This document shows, piece by piece, positions 9,228 through 17,027 of a DNA stretch of 46,104 nt (positions are counted from its first letter, which is position 1; each line of letters begins with the position of its first letter). Source of the DNA: Erysipelotrichaceae bacterium (GTDB lineage: Bacteria; Bacillota_I; Bacilli_A; Erysipelotrichales; Erysipelotrichaceae); assembly GCA_019415435.1 (NCBI GenBank), contig DXZE01000010.1:1-46104 (forward strand), written 5' to 3'. The position numbers were made by a program, and so were the translations under genes. The notes under the pieces were generated by a model. The model saw nothing but the letters and a program-made list of their open reading frames with translations. It was not told where the DNA came from and did not search any database.

Positions 9228-9563
9228 ATGGTTAAAAACAGCTTTGCATTTCAACCATATGACAATGCGTTAAAGAAAGGGTTATAGAAAGAAGAGATTC
9301 TGCCGGTTAATTATGATCTTTTAACTGGTATGATGAAAGTAGTAACAGAAGGATTAACAAAGAATTACAGAAAAACAAAGAAGAAGTAAGATGAGATTAT
9401 GGACGGCTACATATACAACCCCCATCAGATAAAATTTATTGTCAGGGAAGAAGAGATGGAAAGGATGAAGATGTCTCCTGAAGCTATTGCCGAAAAGATG
9501 AACAAACCATTGGATATGGTTAAGAAGGTTATTAAAGAACTGGTCAGTAAGAATAATGTTTAA
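9228..9563 (+). pseudogene. Small ORF with in-frame TAG and TAA; possible Rpn-like remnant
   Basis: From ATG 9228, with a very strong AAGGAGG site, one frame runs to TAA at 9561-9563. It is interrupted by TAG at 9285-9287 (codon 20) and TAA at 9387-9389 (codon 54). The three pieces stay in register: MVKNSFAFQPYDNALKKGL, then KEEILPVNYDLLTGMMK..., then a 54-codon segment that could restart at ATG 9399 (MDGYIYNPHQIKFIVREEEM) and ends in a charged helix with a possible HTH-like IAEKMNKPLDMVKKVIKEL. The beginning reminds me of Rpn/PD-(D/E)XK transposase-like proteins (QPYDNALK), which would imply a large internal deletion. The last piece could also be an independent small protein. Confidence is for the decayed-ORF reading. 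Confidence 0.4.
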
Positions 9564-9574
9564 GCCAAGGCAGG

Positions 9575-9628
9575 TTCATTCAACGCCATGGTTCTGATCA
9601 GAGAATCATGGCGTTGAATGAATGGTTT
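9575..9628 (+). terminator. Long inverted-repeat terminator
   Basis: A 21-nt arm at 9575-9595 pairs with 9602-9622 around a 6-nt loop, with one G-U pair and otherwise perfect. GGTTTTT follows. The stem is unusually long for an intrinsic terminator. Confidence 0.6.
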
Positions 9629-9646
9629 TTCTATTACGGAGCATCA

Positions 9647-9672
9647 TAAAAAGGACCAGCAGCGGTCCTTTT
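9647..9672 (-). terminator. Terminator of cysK
   Basis: AAAAGGACC (9649-9657) pairs with GGTCCTTTT (9664-9672) around a 6-nt loop. The A-run gives a U-tract on the minus transcript. It lies 11 nt after the cysK stop. Confidence 0.8.
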
Positions 9673-9683
9673 CATTTCTATTA

Positions 9684-10616
9684 TTACTCTGAGAATAATG
9701 CTGTAGAGAGATATCTGTCACCAGAATCCGGAAGCAGTACAACAATTGTCTTGCCTTCATTTTCCGGACGCTTAGCAAGCTGAACACCAGCCCAAACAGC
9801 TGCACCAGAAGAGATACCAACCAGGATCCCTTCATGATGACCAATGTCTCTGCCTGTTTCAAAGGCATCATCGTTTGTAACACGGATAATCTCATCATAG
9901 ATAGAAGTATCCAGTACATCAGGAATAAAGCCTGCACCAATACCCTGAATCTTATGAGCACCAGGCTTCTCACCAGACAATACTGCAGAAGAATCTGGTT
10001 CTACTGCGACTACCTTAACAGCAGGATTCTGATCCTTCAGATACTTGCCTGTACCAGTTAAGGTTCCACCAGTACCAACACCTGCGACAAAGTAATCTAC
10101 CTTGCCATCTGTATCCTTCCAGATTTCAGGACCAGTTGTTTCATAGTGAGCCTTCCAGTTTGCAGGGTTTTCAAACTGTCCTGCAATCCAGCTGTTTGGT
10201 ATTTCTGCCGCAATCTCATTAGCCTTGGCAATAGCACCCTTCATGCCCTTGGCACCTTCAGAAAGTATTAATTCTGCACCATATGCCTTCATCAGTTTTC
10301 TTCTTTCAACAGACATGCTGTCAGGCATAACAATGATGACTCTGTATCCCTTGGATGTACCAACTGCAGTTAAGCCAATACCAGTGTTTCCAGATGTTGG
10401 TTCAATGATGACAGAACCTTCCTTTAAAACACCTCTTTCTTCAGCATCTTCAATCATCTTTCTTGCGATACGATCCTTGACAGAACCTGTAGCGTTAAAG
10501 TATTCCAGCTTTGCGACAAGCTTAGCCTTTAAGCCATATTCCTTTTCCAGATGTGTCAATTCAAATAAAGGTGTGTTTCCAATCAATTCTGTTACAGATG
10601 TTTTAATATCAGCCAT
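9684..10616 (-). CDS. cysK: Cysteine synthase A (O-acetylserine sulfhydrylase)
   Basis: It makes L-cysteine from O-acetylserine and sulfide with pyridoxal phosphate in the cytoplasm. The protein is 310 aa, the usual length. The PLP lysine is K47 in NATGSVKDR. The substrate loop TSGNTGIG, the phosphate-binding GVGTGGTLTG, and the C-terminal PDSGDRYLST segment are all present. A ribosome binding site AGAGGA lies 8 nt before the ATG. It is monocistronic, ended by a clear terminator, and preceded by a leader with a cysteine-rich ORF and an attenuator (see those entries), which suggests induction by cysteine shortage. No cysE is adjacent. Confidence 0.96.
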   Translation of the reverse strand: MADIKTSVTELIGNTPLFELTHLEKEYGLKAKLVAKLEYFNATGSVKDRIARKMIEDAEERGVLKEGSVIIEPTSGNTGIGLTAVGTSKGYRVIIVMPDSMSVERRKLMKAYGAELILSEGAKGMKGAIAKANEIAAEIPNSWIAGQFENPANWKAHYETTGPEIWKDTDGKVDYFVAGVGTGGTLTGTGKYLKDQNPAVKVVAVEPDSSAVLSGEKPGAHKIQGIGAGFIPDVLDTSIYDEIIRVTNDDAFETGRDIGHHEGILVGISSGAAVWAGVQLAKRPENEGKTIVVLLPDSGDRYLSTALFSE

Positions 10617-10692
10617 AATATTTAATATCCTCTTTCTATAAATTTTTTCAAAAGTATGTCAGAAATTTTTTCTGGCTCCAGAACTTTTGTTC

Positions 10693-10726
10693 AAAAAAAG
10701 TCCGAAGGTATCTACACCCCCGGACT
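10693..10726 (-). promoter_or_regulatory. Attenuator terminator in the cysK leader
   Basis: On the minus transcript AGTCCGGGGGT pairs with ACCTTCGGACT (11 pairs including two G-U) around a 6-nt loop, followed by seven U. It stops transcription about 75 nt before cysK. The left arm AGTCCGG (10720-10726 on the plus strand) can instead pair with CCGGACT inside the leader ORF (plus 10778-10784), which would open the terminator. This is the classic layout of ribosome-controlled attenuation. Confidence 0.75.
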
Positions 10727-10753
10727 GATTATACTGTGAATCGGATGCTGTAC

Positions 10754-10834
10754 TTAAACAGCCCCTGACAGATCCAGAGTCCGGGCATATTTACAGTTAC
10801 AGCAACACATATTTACCATCATACCTTTTTTCAT
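10754..10834 (-). CDS. Cysteine-rich leader peptide of cysK (26 aa)
   Basis: ATG at 10832-10834 follows a strong GAAAGGAG site (10841-10849). The ORF has 26 codons, with a CCCNC cluster at residues 10-14 (TGT TGC TGT AAC TGT), and ends with TAA at 10754-10756. The antiterminator strand CCGGACT begins 8 nt after the last Cys codon. A ribosome stalled at the Cys codons would leave that strand free to pair with the terminator arm; a ribosome reaching the stop would cover it. That predicts cysK read-through when Cys-tRNA is short. It could alternatively be a metal-binding microprotein, but the RNA architecture favours a leader. Confidence 0.72.
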   Translation of the reverse strand: MKKGMMVNMCCCNCKYARTLDLSGAV

Positions 10835-10870
10835 ACGTCCGCTCCTTTCTGACATCCTTTTGTTACGGGT

Positions 10871-10899
10871 ATATTAGTACAGTCTTATTCGTTCGTCAA
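10871..10899 (-). promoter_or_regulatory. Promoter of the cysK leader
   Basis: Minus strand TTGACG (plus 10894-10899), a 17-nt spacer and TAATAT (plus 10871-10876). Transcription would start near 10864, about 30 nt before the leader ORF. Confidence 0.75.
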
Positions 10900-11044
10900 G
10901 TCAAATGCCGTTCATAAAAGCAGTAATGTTAACCCCCGTTTTGATAGTTGAAAAACGAAAATATTAATGGTATGAAAAAGGTATATAAACGCTTATTCTT
11001 CAGGATTTACACCATTTTCAGAAACATAGGAAGGAAGGTGTAAT

Positions 11045-11323
11045 ATGGTGGATCTTACCGGAATGAAAGTCACTCACAAAGCATTTGGAGAAGGTACTGT
11101 AAAAGATTGTACAGGCTCCCGTATCACCGTTTCTTTTAACGACAAGGAAAGAAAATTTAACTTTCCGGATGTATTTGAGAAGTTTTTAAAAGCCGAAGAC
11201 GATAATGTCGACCATGAGATTAAAGATATGCTCATGGAAAAGACCTCAAAGCTTCAGGCATTAAAGCAGGAAGAATATGAAACTTTCTCAAATAACCGGA
11301 GAATCAGAGCAAAACTGCTCTGA
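11045..11323 (+). CDS. Small protein with PcrA/CarD-type tudor-like domain
   Basis: This is a 92-aa cytoplasmic protein. Residues 1-48 carry the pattern G(M/x)VTHKAFGEGTV...ITVSF...FNFPDVFEKFL, which resembles the tudor-like domain at the end of PcrA/UvrD helicases and in CarD-like proteins that contact RNA polymerase. The rest is a charged helix. A GGAAGG ribosome binding site precedes the ATG and a terminator follows. It is monocistronic. A nucleic-acid or polymerase-associated role is a family inference; the true function is unknown. Confidence 0.65.
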   Translation: MVDLTGMKVTHKAFGEGTVKDCTGSRITVSFNDKERKFNFPDVFEKFLKAEDDNVDHEIKDMLMEKTSKLQALKQEEYETFSNNRRIRAKLL

Positions 11324-11333
11324 TCCCCTGCAA

Positions 11334-11357
11334 CGGCTGTTATACAGCCGCTTTTTT
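11334..11357 (+). terminator. Terminator after the tudor-like gene
   Basis: CGGCTGT (11334-11340), loop TAT and ACAGCCG (11344-11350), followed by T6 at 11352-11357. The T-run touches the stop codon of the convergent malQ. Confidence 0.85.
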
Positions 11358-12861
11358 AATTGTCTTCAGAAAGAATTCTACCATAGACAGCCGCAAGATC
11401 CTGAATGCTGACTGCTAGTTCATCACTTAAGAAACCAGGTAATACTCTCCATTGCCAGTTCCCCTGTGATGTACCAGGCTGATTTAATCTTGCTTCAGAG
11501 CCTTTGACCAGATAATCCTGAATCGGAATGACACAAAGATCAGACACACTGCGGTAAGCCTCACGGATGAAGTCCCATGTTAAGGCACCATAGTCTGTAT
11601 ACATGGAATTCAGATATCTGCGTACATAGTTAATCGTTCCTCCATCTAATGTATCCAGCCATTCTTTTACCGTCGCATTGTCATGCGTGCCGGTATAAAT
11701 TACCGAATTACGTACATGCTTGTATGGTAAATAAATACTGTTCCAGGAAGTAAATGCATATTCGAGAATATTCATACCCGGAATACCGGTATCTTTTAAG
11801 AGTTTTCTTGTTTCCCTGGTTACTTCGCCAAGATCTTCCGCTATGAGATTTACATCACCAAGTTCTTTCTTTACTTCATTAAAGAAATCAAGTCCTGGTC
11901 CCTTTTCACTTGTGCCATGTTCGGCTGTCTCTTCTCCATAAGGCACAGCATAATACGAACAGAATCCATCAAAGTGATCAATACGGATAGAAGAATAGAA
12001 TTTAAGATTACGTTTAATTCTTTCGATCCACCAGTTATACTGATGCTTCTTAAGATAATCCCAGTCATAGACAGGATTTCCCCATAACTGTCCCTTCTCA
12101 CTGAAGGCATCCGGTGCACATCCAGCAACATAGGCAGGTTTCAGATCTTTATCCATCCGGAATACTTTCGGATGAGCCCAGCAGTCAGCACTATCCAGGG
12201 ACACATAGAAAGGCATATCACCAATGATATGAATACCCTTCTCGTTGGCATAGTTATGCAGCTTATTCCACTGCTCCATAAAGACATACTGTTCAAAGGC
12301 ATAGAAATGCAGATCATCAGAATACTTTTCTTTAATTTCTTTTAAAGCTTCTGGTTTTCTTGTCTTATATGCCTCATCCCAATCCTGCCAGGACTTGCCA
12401 TTATGAATCTGTTTTAAAATTCTGTATAAGCAGTAATCATCCAGCCAGTCTTTTTCTTTCAGAGCGAATTCTGCATATTCCTTTAAATCAGAACCATGAT
12501 CTTCCTTAAATCTTTCATATGCCTTAGCCAATACATCATTACGGGCATGATAGATCTTTGCATAATCTACTCTTTCAGGATCATCGCCCCAGTCTTCCTG
12601 ATTGACTTCATCATAGCTTAACCATCCTTGTTCGATTAACTGTACAAGGTCAATGAAATATGGATTTCCCGCAAACGCTGATAAAGGCTGATAAGGAGAA
12701 TCTCCAAAACCAGTCGGGCCTACTGGCAGTATCTGCCAATAAGACTGCCCTGCCTGTTTTAAGAAATCAATGAATTCATATGCTTCTTTAGAGAAGCAGC
12801 CAATGCCATATGGAGAAGGTAAAGAAAAAATAGGATAAAGTATACCCGCAGATCTTTTCAT
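11356..12861 (-). CDS. malQ: 4-alpha-glucanotransferase (amylomaltase)
   Basis: It transfers alpha-1,4-glucan segments between maltodextrins (GH77, cytoplasm). The start is the ATG at 12859-12861 (MKRSAGILYPIFSLP), with GAAAGGTG 7 nt upstream, giving 501 aa; a longer frame adds 14 unlikely residues. GH77 signatures are visible: SPYGIG near the N-terminus, YWQILPVGPTGFGDSPYQ, the nucleophile Asp in IRIDHFDGF, the acid/base Glu in IAEDLGEVT and the third Asp in GTHDNATV. It lies downstream of the EamA gene on the same strand with a 66-nt gap and no terminator. It fits glycogen and maltodextrin turnover with glgB elsewhere in the window. Confidence 0.95.
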   Translation of the reverse strand: MKRSAGILYPIFSLPSPYGIGCFSKEAYEFIDFLKQAGQSYWQILPVGPTGFGDSPYQPLSAFAGNPYFIDLVQLIEQGWLSYDEVNQEDWGDDPERVDYAKIYHARNDVLAKAYERFKEDHGSDLKEYAEFALKEKDWLDDYCLYRILKQIHNGKSWQDWDEAYKTRKPEALKEIKEKYSDDLHFYAFEQYVFMEQWNKLHNYANEKGIHIIGDMPFYVSLDSADCWAHPKVFRMDKDLKPAYVAGCAPDAFSEKGQLWGNPVYDWDYLKKHQYNWWIERIKRNLKFYSSIRIDHFDGFCSYYAVPYGEETAEHGTSEKGPGLDFFNEVKKELGDVNLIAEDLGEVTRETRKLLKDTGIPGMNILEYAFTSWNSIYLPYKHVRNSVIYTGTHDNATVKEWLDTLDGGTINYVRRYLNSMYTDYGALTWDFIREAYRSVSDLCVIPIQDYLVKGSEARLNQPGTSQGNWQWRVLPGFLSDELAVSIQDLAAVYGRILSEDN

Positions 12862-12927
12862 ATGATCACACCTTTCAAAACTTATGTAACTATCATACTG
12901 CAAAAGACAATGGTTAACATAAGGTAT

Positions 12928-13857
12928 TTAATCAGATGAGGAACGGTTCACCATGTAAATACCAATACATACTAATAGTAATGCTGCAGGCAACTGCCAT
13001 CCCAATGCGGAAAGATCTTCTTTTAACAGTAATGCAGAAAGAAGAACTCCAAAGACAGGATTAGAGAAAGAGAATACAGCTACCTTTGAAACAGGATTGT
13101 ATTTTAATAAAAGACTCCATAAGGAATACGCTGCTGCAGAAACAAAGGCAAGATACAGTAATATAAGCCAGGCGGATATAGAGGAGGCATGCAGATGACC
13201 GCCCAGGATTAATCCGGCAATACTCATAATAAGTCCTCCGGCCGTAAACTGCCATCCGGATAACATAACCGGATCTTCCGATTCAGAGTATTTCTTGATG
13301 AATACGGTAGATGCAGCAGCTGCCATCGTAGAAAGGAGAATGAATCCTTCTCCATTCCATTGCATATCAAAGGATAATGAGGAACCATTGAGATTCACTA
13401 ACATGACACCTATAAAACCAGGTATACACCAAAGTAACTTATGCCATATATGAGCTTCATTTCTTAAAAATATTGCAGAGAATATGATAGCCATAAAGAC
13501 ATTGGAAGCTTCAATGATAGAAGCTTTCACACCAGTCGTATGGGCTAAAGCAACGTAAAAGAAGAAATACTGCAATACCGTCTGGAACAGGGCAAGACTC
13601 AATACTTTACCAATAGATCTTTTATGAGGATACAATACTTTCTTGGAAAGTATTGATCCAATCAGTATCGTTAATACACCTGCTAAGGTAAAGCGGATAC
13701 CCGCAAAGAGAATCTGTGAAGAGATATCCTCACTCTGAATCTGGAATAACTGATACCCTATCTTGATACAGGGAAAGGCACTGCCCCATAGAAGATTACA
13801 GAATAAGGCGGTCAATACCATGACCCATGTTTTTTGAAATACAGATGTTTCTTTCAT
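12928..13857 (-). CDS. EamA-family (DMT) transporter
   Basis: About 309 aa with some ten hydrophobic helices in two repeated EamA halves; the first begins WVMVLTALFCNLLWGSAFPCIKIGY. The family exports metabolites or amino acids; the substrate is unknown. I take the ATG at 13857 because it shares its A with the pepC stop (TGATG), suggesting translational coupling. A start at 13878, 21 nt upstream, is possible but lacks a ribosome binding site. It is the second gene of a pepC-eamA unit, so export of amino acids or peptides released by PepC is a reasonable guess. Confidence 0.85.
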   Translation of the reverse strand: MKETSVFQKTWVMVLTALFCNLLWGSAFPCIKIGYQLFQIQSEDISSQILFAGIRFTLAGVLTILIGSILSKKVLYPHKRSIGKVLSLALFQTVLQYFFFYVALAHTTGVKASIIEASNVFMAIIFSAIFLRNEAHIWHKLLWCIPGFIGVMLVNLNGSSLSFDMQWNGEGFILLSTMAAAASTVFIKKYSESEDPVMLSGWQFTAGGLIMSIAGLILGGHLHASSISAWLILLYLAFVSAAAYSLWSLLLKYNPVSKVAVFSFSNPVFGVLLSALLLKEDLSALGWQLPAALLLVCIGIYMVNRSSSD

Positions 13858-15161
13858 CAGAACTGTTCCAGCTCCCATGGCTTTAAAACAACGGGATCTT
13901 TCTCTAATGCGTTCTTCTGTTCTGCAGTCATATACTTCTTTAAAACAGCAGCTTCATATACATATTCTTTAAAATAAGCTTCACTGGCAATAAAGAAACC
14001 ATCCTTGCCAGATTCCTTACCCCAGGAATTCTCTATTTTCCATCTTACTGGTTTACCCTCTTCATCAAAGTCAACGCCAGTCAATAATACATTGTGAGTA
14101 GGACAGCTGATCTTTAACATTAATCTTTCACCTTTGGTAAAAGACATATCTTTCTTTAACCATGGCTCATACACATAGCTTTCCTGATCCCATATGCCAT
14201 CCTTACGGTTGATAAAGGCACCTGCATCCAGACCAATCCATACAGGCTGGTTATCATTTAACTGACTGATTAATAAGAATTCAAATTCATCCCATGGAAG
14301 ATTCAGTCTTCGACGGTTCTGTTCACTCATATTTCCATTATCATGAGATTCAATGACTCTGTGCATTGGTTCATATGATGTAGGTTCATTGATGATATGA
14401 ACGTATTGGCTTAAATCAATGCCTACAAATGTATCATAGAAAGAATGCGGGGTCAGATGATACAGCTTGTGATAGTTATCATCTGCATCACGATATGCAT
14501 AATCAAACTCTTTAACTGGCTGACCAAACATAATGCATTCAAAACGATAGATCTCTGCCATCATCTTTTCTTTTGCAGAATCAATCTGATCCTCTGCTGT
14601 ATCTTTTAAGATCAGTGCATCTTTCTTAAGCATCTGATTTAAAAGAACATTCATTTCAGAAGTATGATTGCTGGCCCATGTTTCACCCATAACTTCCTTA
14701 GGAACCAGACCATATTTCTGTATTAAACCAACCGGCTGATCCCATACATTTCCATCAGAAATACCATTTAACAGATATTGCAGCATATCTGACTGCCATG
14801 CTTCATTTCTGTGTTCAATGAACATATTCAGCCAGTTATTGCATTTTTCCAATTTATCATAGAAAGAAAGATAGTTCTGAGAGAATTCAAACTGCTTGAG
14901 ATTCATCTTTTCAGCTGTATATTCTCTTAACAGATTTAAAGCTGAGAATTCCCAGCATCTGCCGCTTTTCTGCTGATTGGTAATACTTCTGACCTTTGTC
15001 TCTATGGCAAAGGCACCATTTAAGATATCTGTATGCTGTTTCTGGTATGCCAGTGTATCGAGATCCGTCTGTGAGGCAGCCGCCTGCAGAGCAGGGATAT
15101 CTTTATCTTCATTTGTATATGTTTCAAATTGTTTTAATTCTGATTCTGTAATTTTCTTCAT
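13857..15161 (-). CDS. pepC: Aminopeptidase C (bleomycin hydrolase family, C1B)
   Basis: A cytoplasmic cysteine aminopeptidase that trims peptides. The start is the ATG at 15159-15161, with AAGGGGAG 7 nt upstream, giving 434 aa, typical for PepC. The catalytic triad is visible: Cys in QQKSGRCWEFSALN, His in CPTHNVLLTGVD and Asn in KIENSWGKESG. The C-terminal tail that closes the active site is present. It has its own promoter overlapping the upstream terminator, and is coupled to the downstream EamA exporter. Confidence 0.95.
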   Translation of the reverse strand: MKKITESELKQFETYTNEDKDIPALQAAASQTDLDTLAYQKQHTDILNGAFAIETKVRSITNQQKSGRCWEFSALNLLREYTAEKMNLKQFEFSQNYLSFYDKLEKCNNWLNMFIEHRNEAWQSDMLQYLLNGISDGNVWDQPVGLIQKYGLVPKEVMGETWASNHTSEMNVLLNQMLKKDALILKDTAEDQIDSAKEKMMAEIYRFECIMFGQPVKEFDYAYRDADDNYHKLYHLTPHSFYDTFVGIDLSQYVHIINEPTSYEPMHRVIESHDNGNMSEQNRRRLNLPWDEFEFLLISQLNDNQPVWIGLDAGAFINRKDGIWDQESYVYEPWLKKDMSFTKGERLMLKISCPTHNVLLTGVDFDEEGKPVRWKIENSWGKESGKDGFFIASEAYFKEYVYEAAVLKKYMTAEQKNALEKDPVVLKPWELEQF

Positions 15162-15189
15162 ATAAAACTCCCCTTTGTCAAACCACTCT

Positions 15190-15234
15190 ATTATAAAAAA
15201 CAGAGATAGCATAAAACAATGCCTTAATCTCTGT
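15190..15234 (-). terminator. Terminator of the thioredoxin-like gene overlapping the pepC promoter
   Basis: On the minus strand ACAGAGAT and ATCTCTGT (plus 15227-15234 and 15200-15207) form the outer stem, with an inner stem AGGCAT/ATGCT and a U6 tract. The U-tract runs straight into a perfect TATAAT (plus 15190-15195), 29 nt before the pepC ATG. A TTGTTT 18 nt upstream of it, inside the hairpin loop, is a weak -35. Confidence 0.75.
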
Positions 15235-15541
15235 ACTTTTCTAATCTTTTATCTAATTCAGACTTTGGCATAAAACCTGCATAGTTCATGACAATCTTTT
15301 CATTATCAAATAACAATAATGCAGGTAAATCATAGACATGCAGTAACGTATTCAGCATTTCTTCCTGATCCGCATCAACAATACCAAAGTCTATTTTATT
15401 GCCATATTCACTTTCTGACTGTTCCAATATCGGGGCCATCTGTACACATCCCGGACAGAAATGACCATAGAATTCCAATAGTACAGGTTTGTTATTCAAC
15501 ATGACTTCTTTCTGAAAGTTCTCTAATGTTATCCTCTTCAT
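15224..15541 (-). CDS. Thioredoxin-like protein with CPGC active site
   Basis: A 105-aa single-domain thioredoxin fold protein. The redox motif is CPGC at residues 29-32 in FYGHFCPGCVQMAP, instead of the usual CGPC. The cis-proline is in YDLPALLLF. No signal peptide, so it is cytoplasmic. The motif order resembles glutaredoxin/thioredoxin hybrids and could shift the redox potential; this is inference. It is divergent from ogt and ends in a strong terminator. Confidence 0.88.
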   Translation of the reverse strand: MKRITLENFQKEVMLNNKPVLLEFYGHFCPGCVQMAPILEQSESEYGNKIDFGIVDADQEEMLNTLLHVYDLPALLLFDNEKIVMNYAGFMPKSELDKRLEKYRD

Positions 15542-15573
15542 TGCCTTTCTATCTTATGCGGATTGTTCAGATA

Positions 15574-15600
15574 TTGCCATTCATATGATCATGGTACAAT
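15574..15600 (+). promoter_or_regulatory. Promoter of ogt, probably giving a leaderless mRNA
   Basis: TTGCCA (15574-15579), a short 15-nt spacer and TACAAT (15595-15600), then six bases and the ATG at 15607. There is no ribosome binding site before ogt, so transcription probably starts at or next to the ATG. Confidence 0.5.
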
Positions 15601-15606
15601 ACACTC

Positions 15607-16086
15607 ATGAAGTATGAATATACATATCCTTTAGGACATCTTTCATTAACATATGATTCTTCTGGTTTAACTGGTCTTGTTTATGAGGAAAACAAGCATT
15701 TGGAAGATACAAATGAGGAAATAACACCTGTCATAGCCAGGACTAAGGATTGGCTGAATCAATACTTCAATGGTATGATTCCTGACTTTTTACCAGATAT
15801 GCATTTAAAAGGAACTGACTTTCAAAAGATAGTATGGAATGAGATCATGCATATTCCTTATGGAACAACCATTACCTATAAACAGCTTGCAGAAAGCATC
15901 TCTCCTTCCATGTCAGCTCAGGCAGTTGGTCATGCCCTGTCCTTAAATCCCATCATGATCATAATCCCCTGTCACAGAGTGATTGGATCTGATGGATCTT
16001 TATGTGGATATGCCGGAGGTATTGATAAAAAGAAATGGTTATTAGAGTGGGAAAGAAACCATCTGACTCATAACATGCTAAGATAG
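15607..16086 (+). CDS. ogt: Methylated-DNA--protein-cysteine methyltransferase
   Basis: A suicide repair enzyme that moves alkyl groups from O6-alkylguanine in DNA to its own cysteine. 159 aa, the normal length of the stand-alone bacterial form. The acceptor Cys122 is in PCHRVIG, preceded by IPYGTTITYKQLA (winged-helix DNA contact) and AVGHALSLNP. It heads a two-gene unit with a GNAT-like gene starting 5 nt after its stop. It probably has a leaderless mRNA. Confidence 0.96.
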   Translation: MKYEYTYPLGHLSLTYDSSGLTGLVYEENKHLEDTNEEITPVIARTKDWLNQYFNGMIPDFLPDMHLKGTDFQKIVWNEIMHIPYGTTITYKQLAESISPSMSAQAVGHALSLNPIMIIIPCHRVIGSDGSLCGYAGGIDKKKWLLEWERNHLTHNMLR

Positions 16087-16091
16087 ACACT

Positions 16092-16874
16092 ATGAATGAT
16101 TTAGAAAGAAAATATCTAGCCTTATCTTTAGAAAAACTGCGGTCTTTTCTTCCAAAGCCGCCGATAATAATGCTTGCGGAATACAGTGAAAGAGAAGATA
16201 TGTACAGTGTTGAAGGATTTGATCATGATCTGGTCAGCTGTACATTTGCCTATCCTGTTTCTGATGGAGAGGCAGAGAGAGTTATACAGCTGGTTTATGA
16301 TGATCAGGAAATTATAGCGGACTGTTCCGGTATCTTTACTGATATGAATCATATGCTGTACAGTGAAAATCTTTATAACTGTTTATGTGATGAATCTGAC
16401 TGGATGTACCTGGAACACTTCACTTTATGCAGTATGCTAGGCATAAATGAAGAATACCCGCCCTTTAAAAGTAAAGAAAAAACTGATATACCAGGCATCG
16501 CATTCTTATTTTCAAATGCATATGTTACAAAATCATATAGAAAACAGCATATTATGACTGCCATGATGGACTGTACCAGAGAATTCTGCGCACGTAATGC
16601 TGTAAATGAACTGGATTTATATATGGCTATTTCTCTTGATCCCGATGTTGCATGTTATGGACCGGATGCCTCTGAGAAGCCTTATGTCTATTCCATGGAA
16701 CAGGATGAGCCAAAGCGTAAGTTAAATGCAGAGATTGCAGAGAAACTTGGCTTTACCGCCATCAGGCTGGAAGCAGTTCATCCTGAAGAAAAAACGGATG
16801 GTTCCAAGTTATGGTTTGCCCTGCGTCATGAACACGATCTGATTGTTGAAAGTACTCAGAAGACACAGGCATAA
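16092..16874 (+). CDS. GNAT-like acetyltransferase, uncharacterised
   Basis: A 260-aa protein translated with ogt (5-nt gap, no clear ribosome binding site of its own). The central part FLFSNAYVTKSYRKQHIMTAMMD resembles the acetyl-CoA binding region of the GNAT fold (V-x-x-x-x-R-x-x-x-I), but the usual Gly of the loop is replaced by K-Q-H. The N-terminal 100 residues are acidic and unassigned. The acetyltransferase label is probable; the substrate is unknown. Terminator follows at 16899. Confidence 0.55.
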   Translation: MNDLERKYLALSLEKLRSFLPKPPIIMLAEYSEREDMYSVEGFDHDLVSCTFAYPVSDGEAERVIQLVYDDQEIIADCSGIFTDMNHMLYSENLYNCLCDESDWMYLEHFTLCSMLGINEEYPPFKSKEKTDIPGIAFLFSNAYVTKSYRKQHIMTAMMDCTREFCARNAVNELDLYMAISLDPDVACYGPDASEKPYVYSMEQDEPKRKLNAEIAEKLGFTAIRLEAVHPEEKTDGSKLWFALRHEHDLIVESTQKTQA

Positions 16875-16898
16875 GAAAACCATTTTTCTAAGGCTAAT

Positions 16899-16946
16899 CC
16901 ATCAGGTATCTCCTGGTGTGATTACATTATATCTGAGGCTTTTTTA
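16899..16946 (+). terminator. Terminator of the ogt-GNAT unit
   Basis: CC(A)TCAGGTAT (16899-16909) pairs with ATATCTGAGG (16929-16938), with one bulge and one G-U, followed by T6. The rest of the gap to 17027 shows nothing I can name. Confidence 0.6.
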
Positions 16947-17027
16947 ATTCAAAGCGAATGGAACAATGTTGTTACAAAAGGCCTGTATATTTTTTATTTA
17001 TCCTCTGTTTCAGCAGCTTTTCCACAT

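Noticed and set aside
9285..9287. Amber codon read as pyrrolysine or by suppression
   Set aside because: A second stop (TAA) lies 34 codons further in the same frame; decay is the simpler reading.
12862..12927. A cre site before malQ
   Set aside because: TGTTAACC-like bases are present but several defined consensus positions fail.
16092..16874. Confident GNAT annotation
   Set aside because: The acetyl-CoA loop is atypical, so only a tentative label is given.
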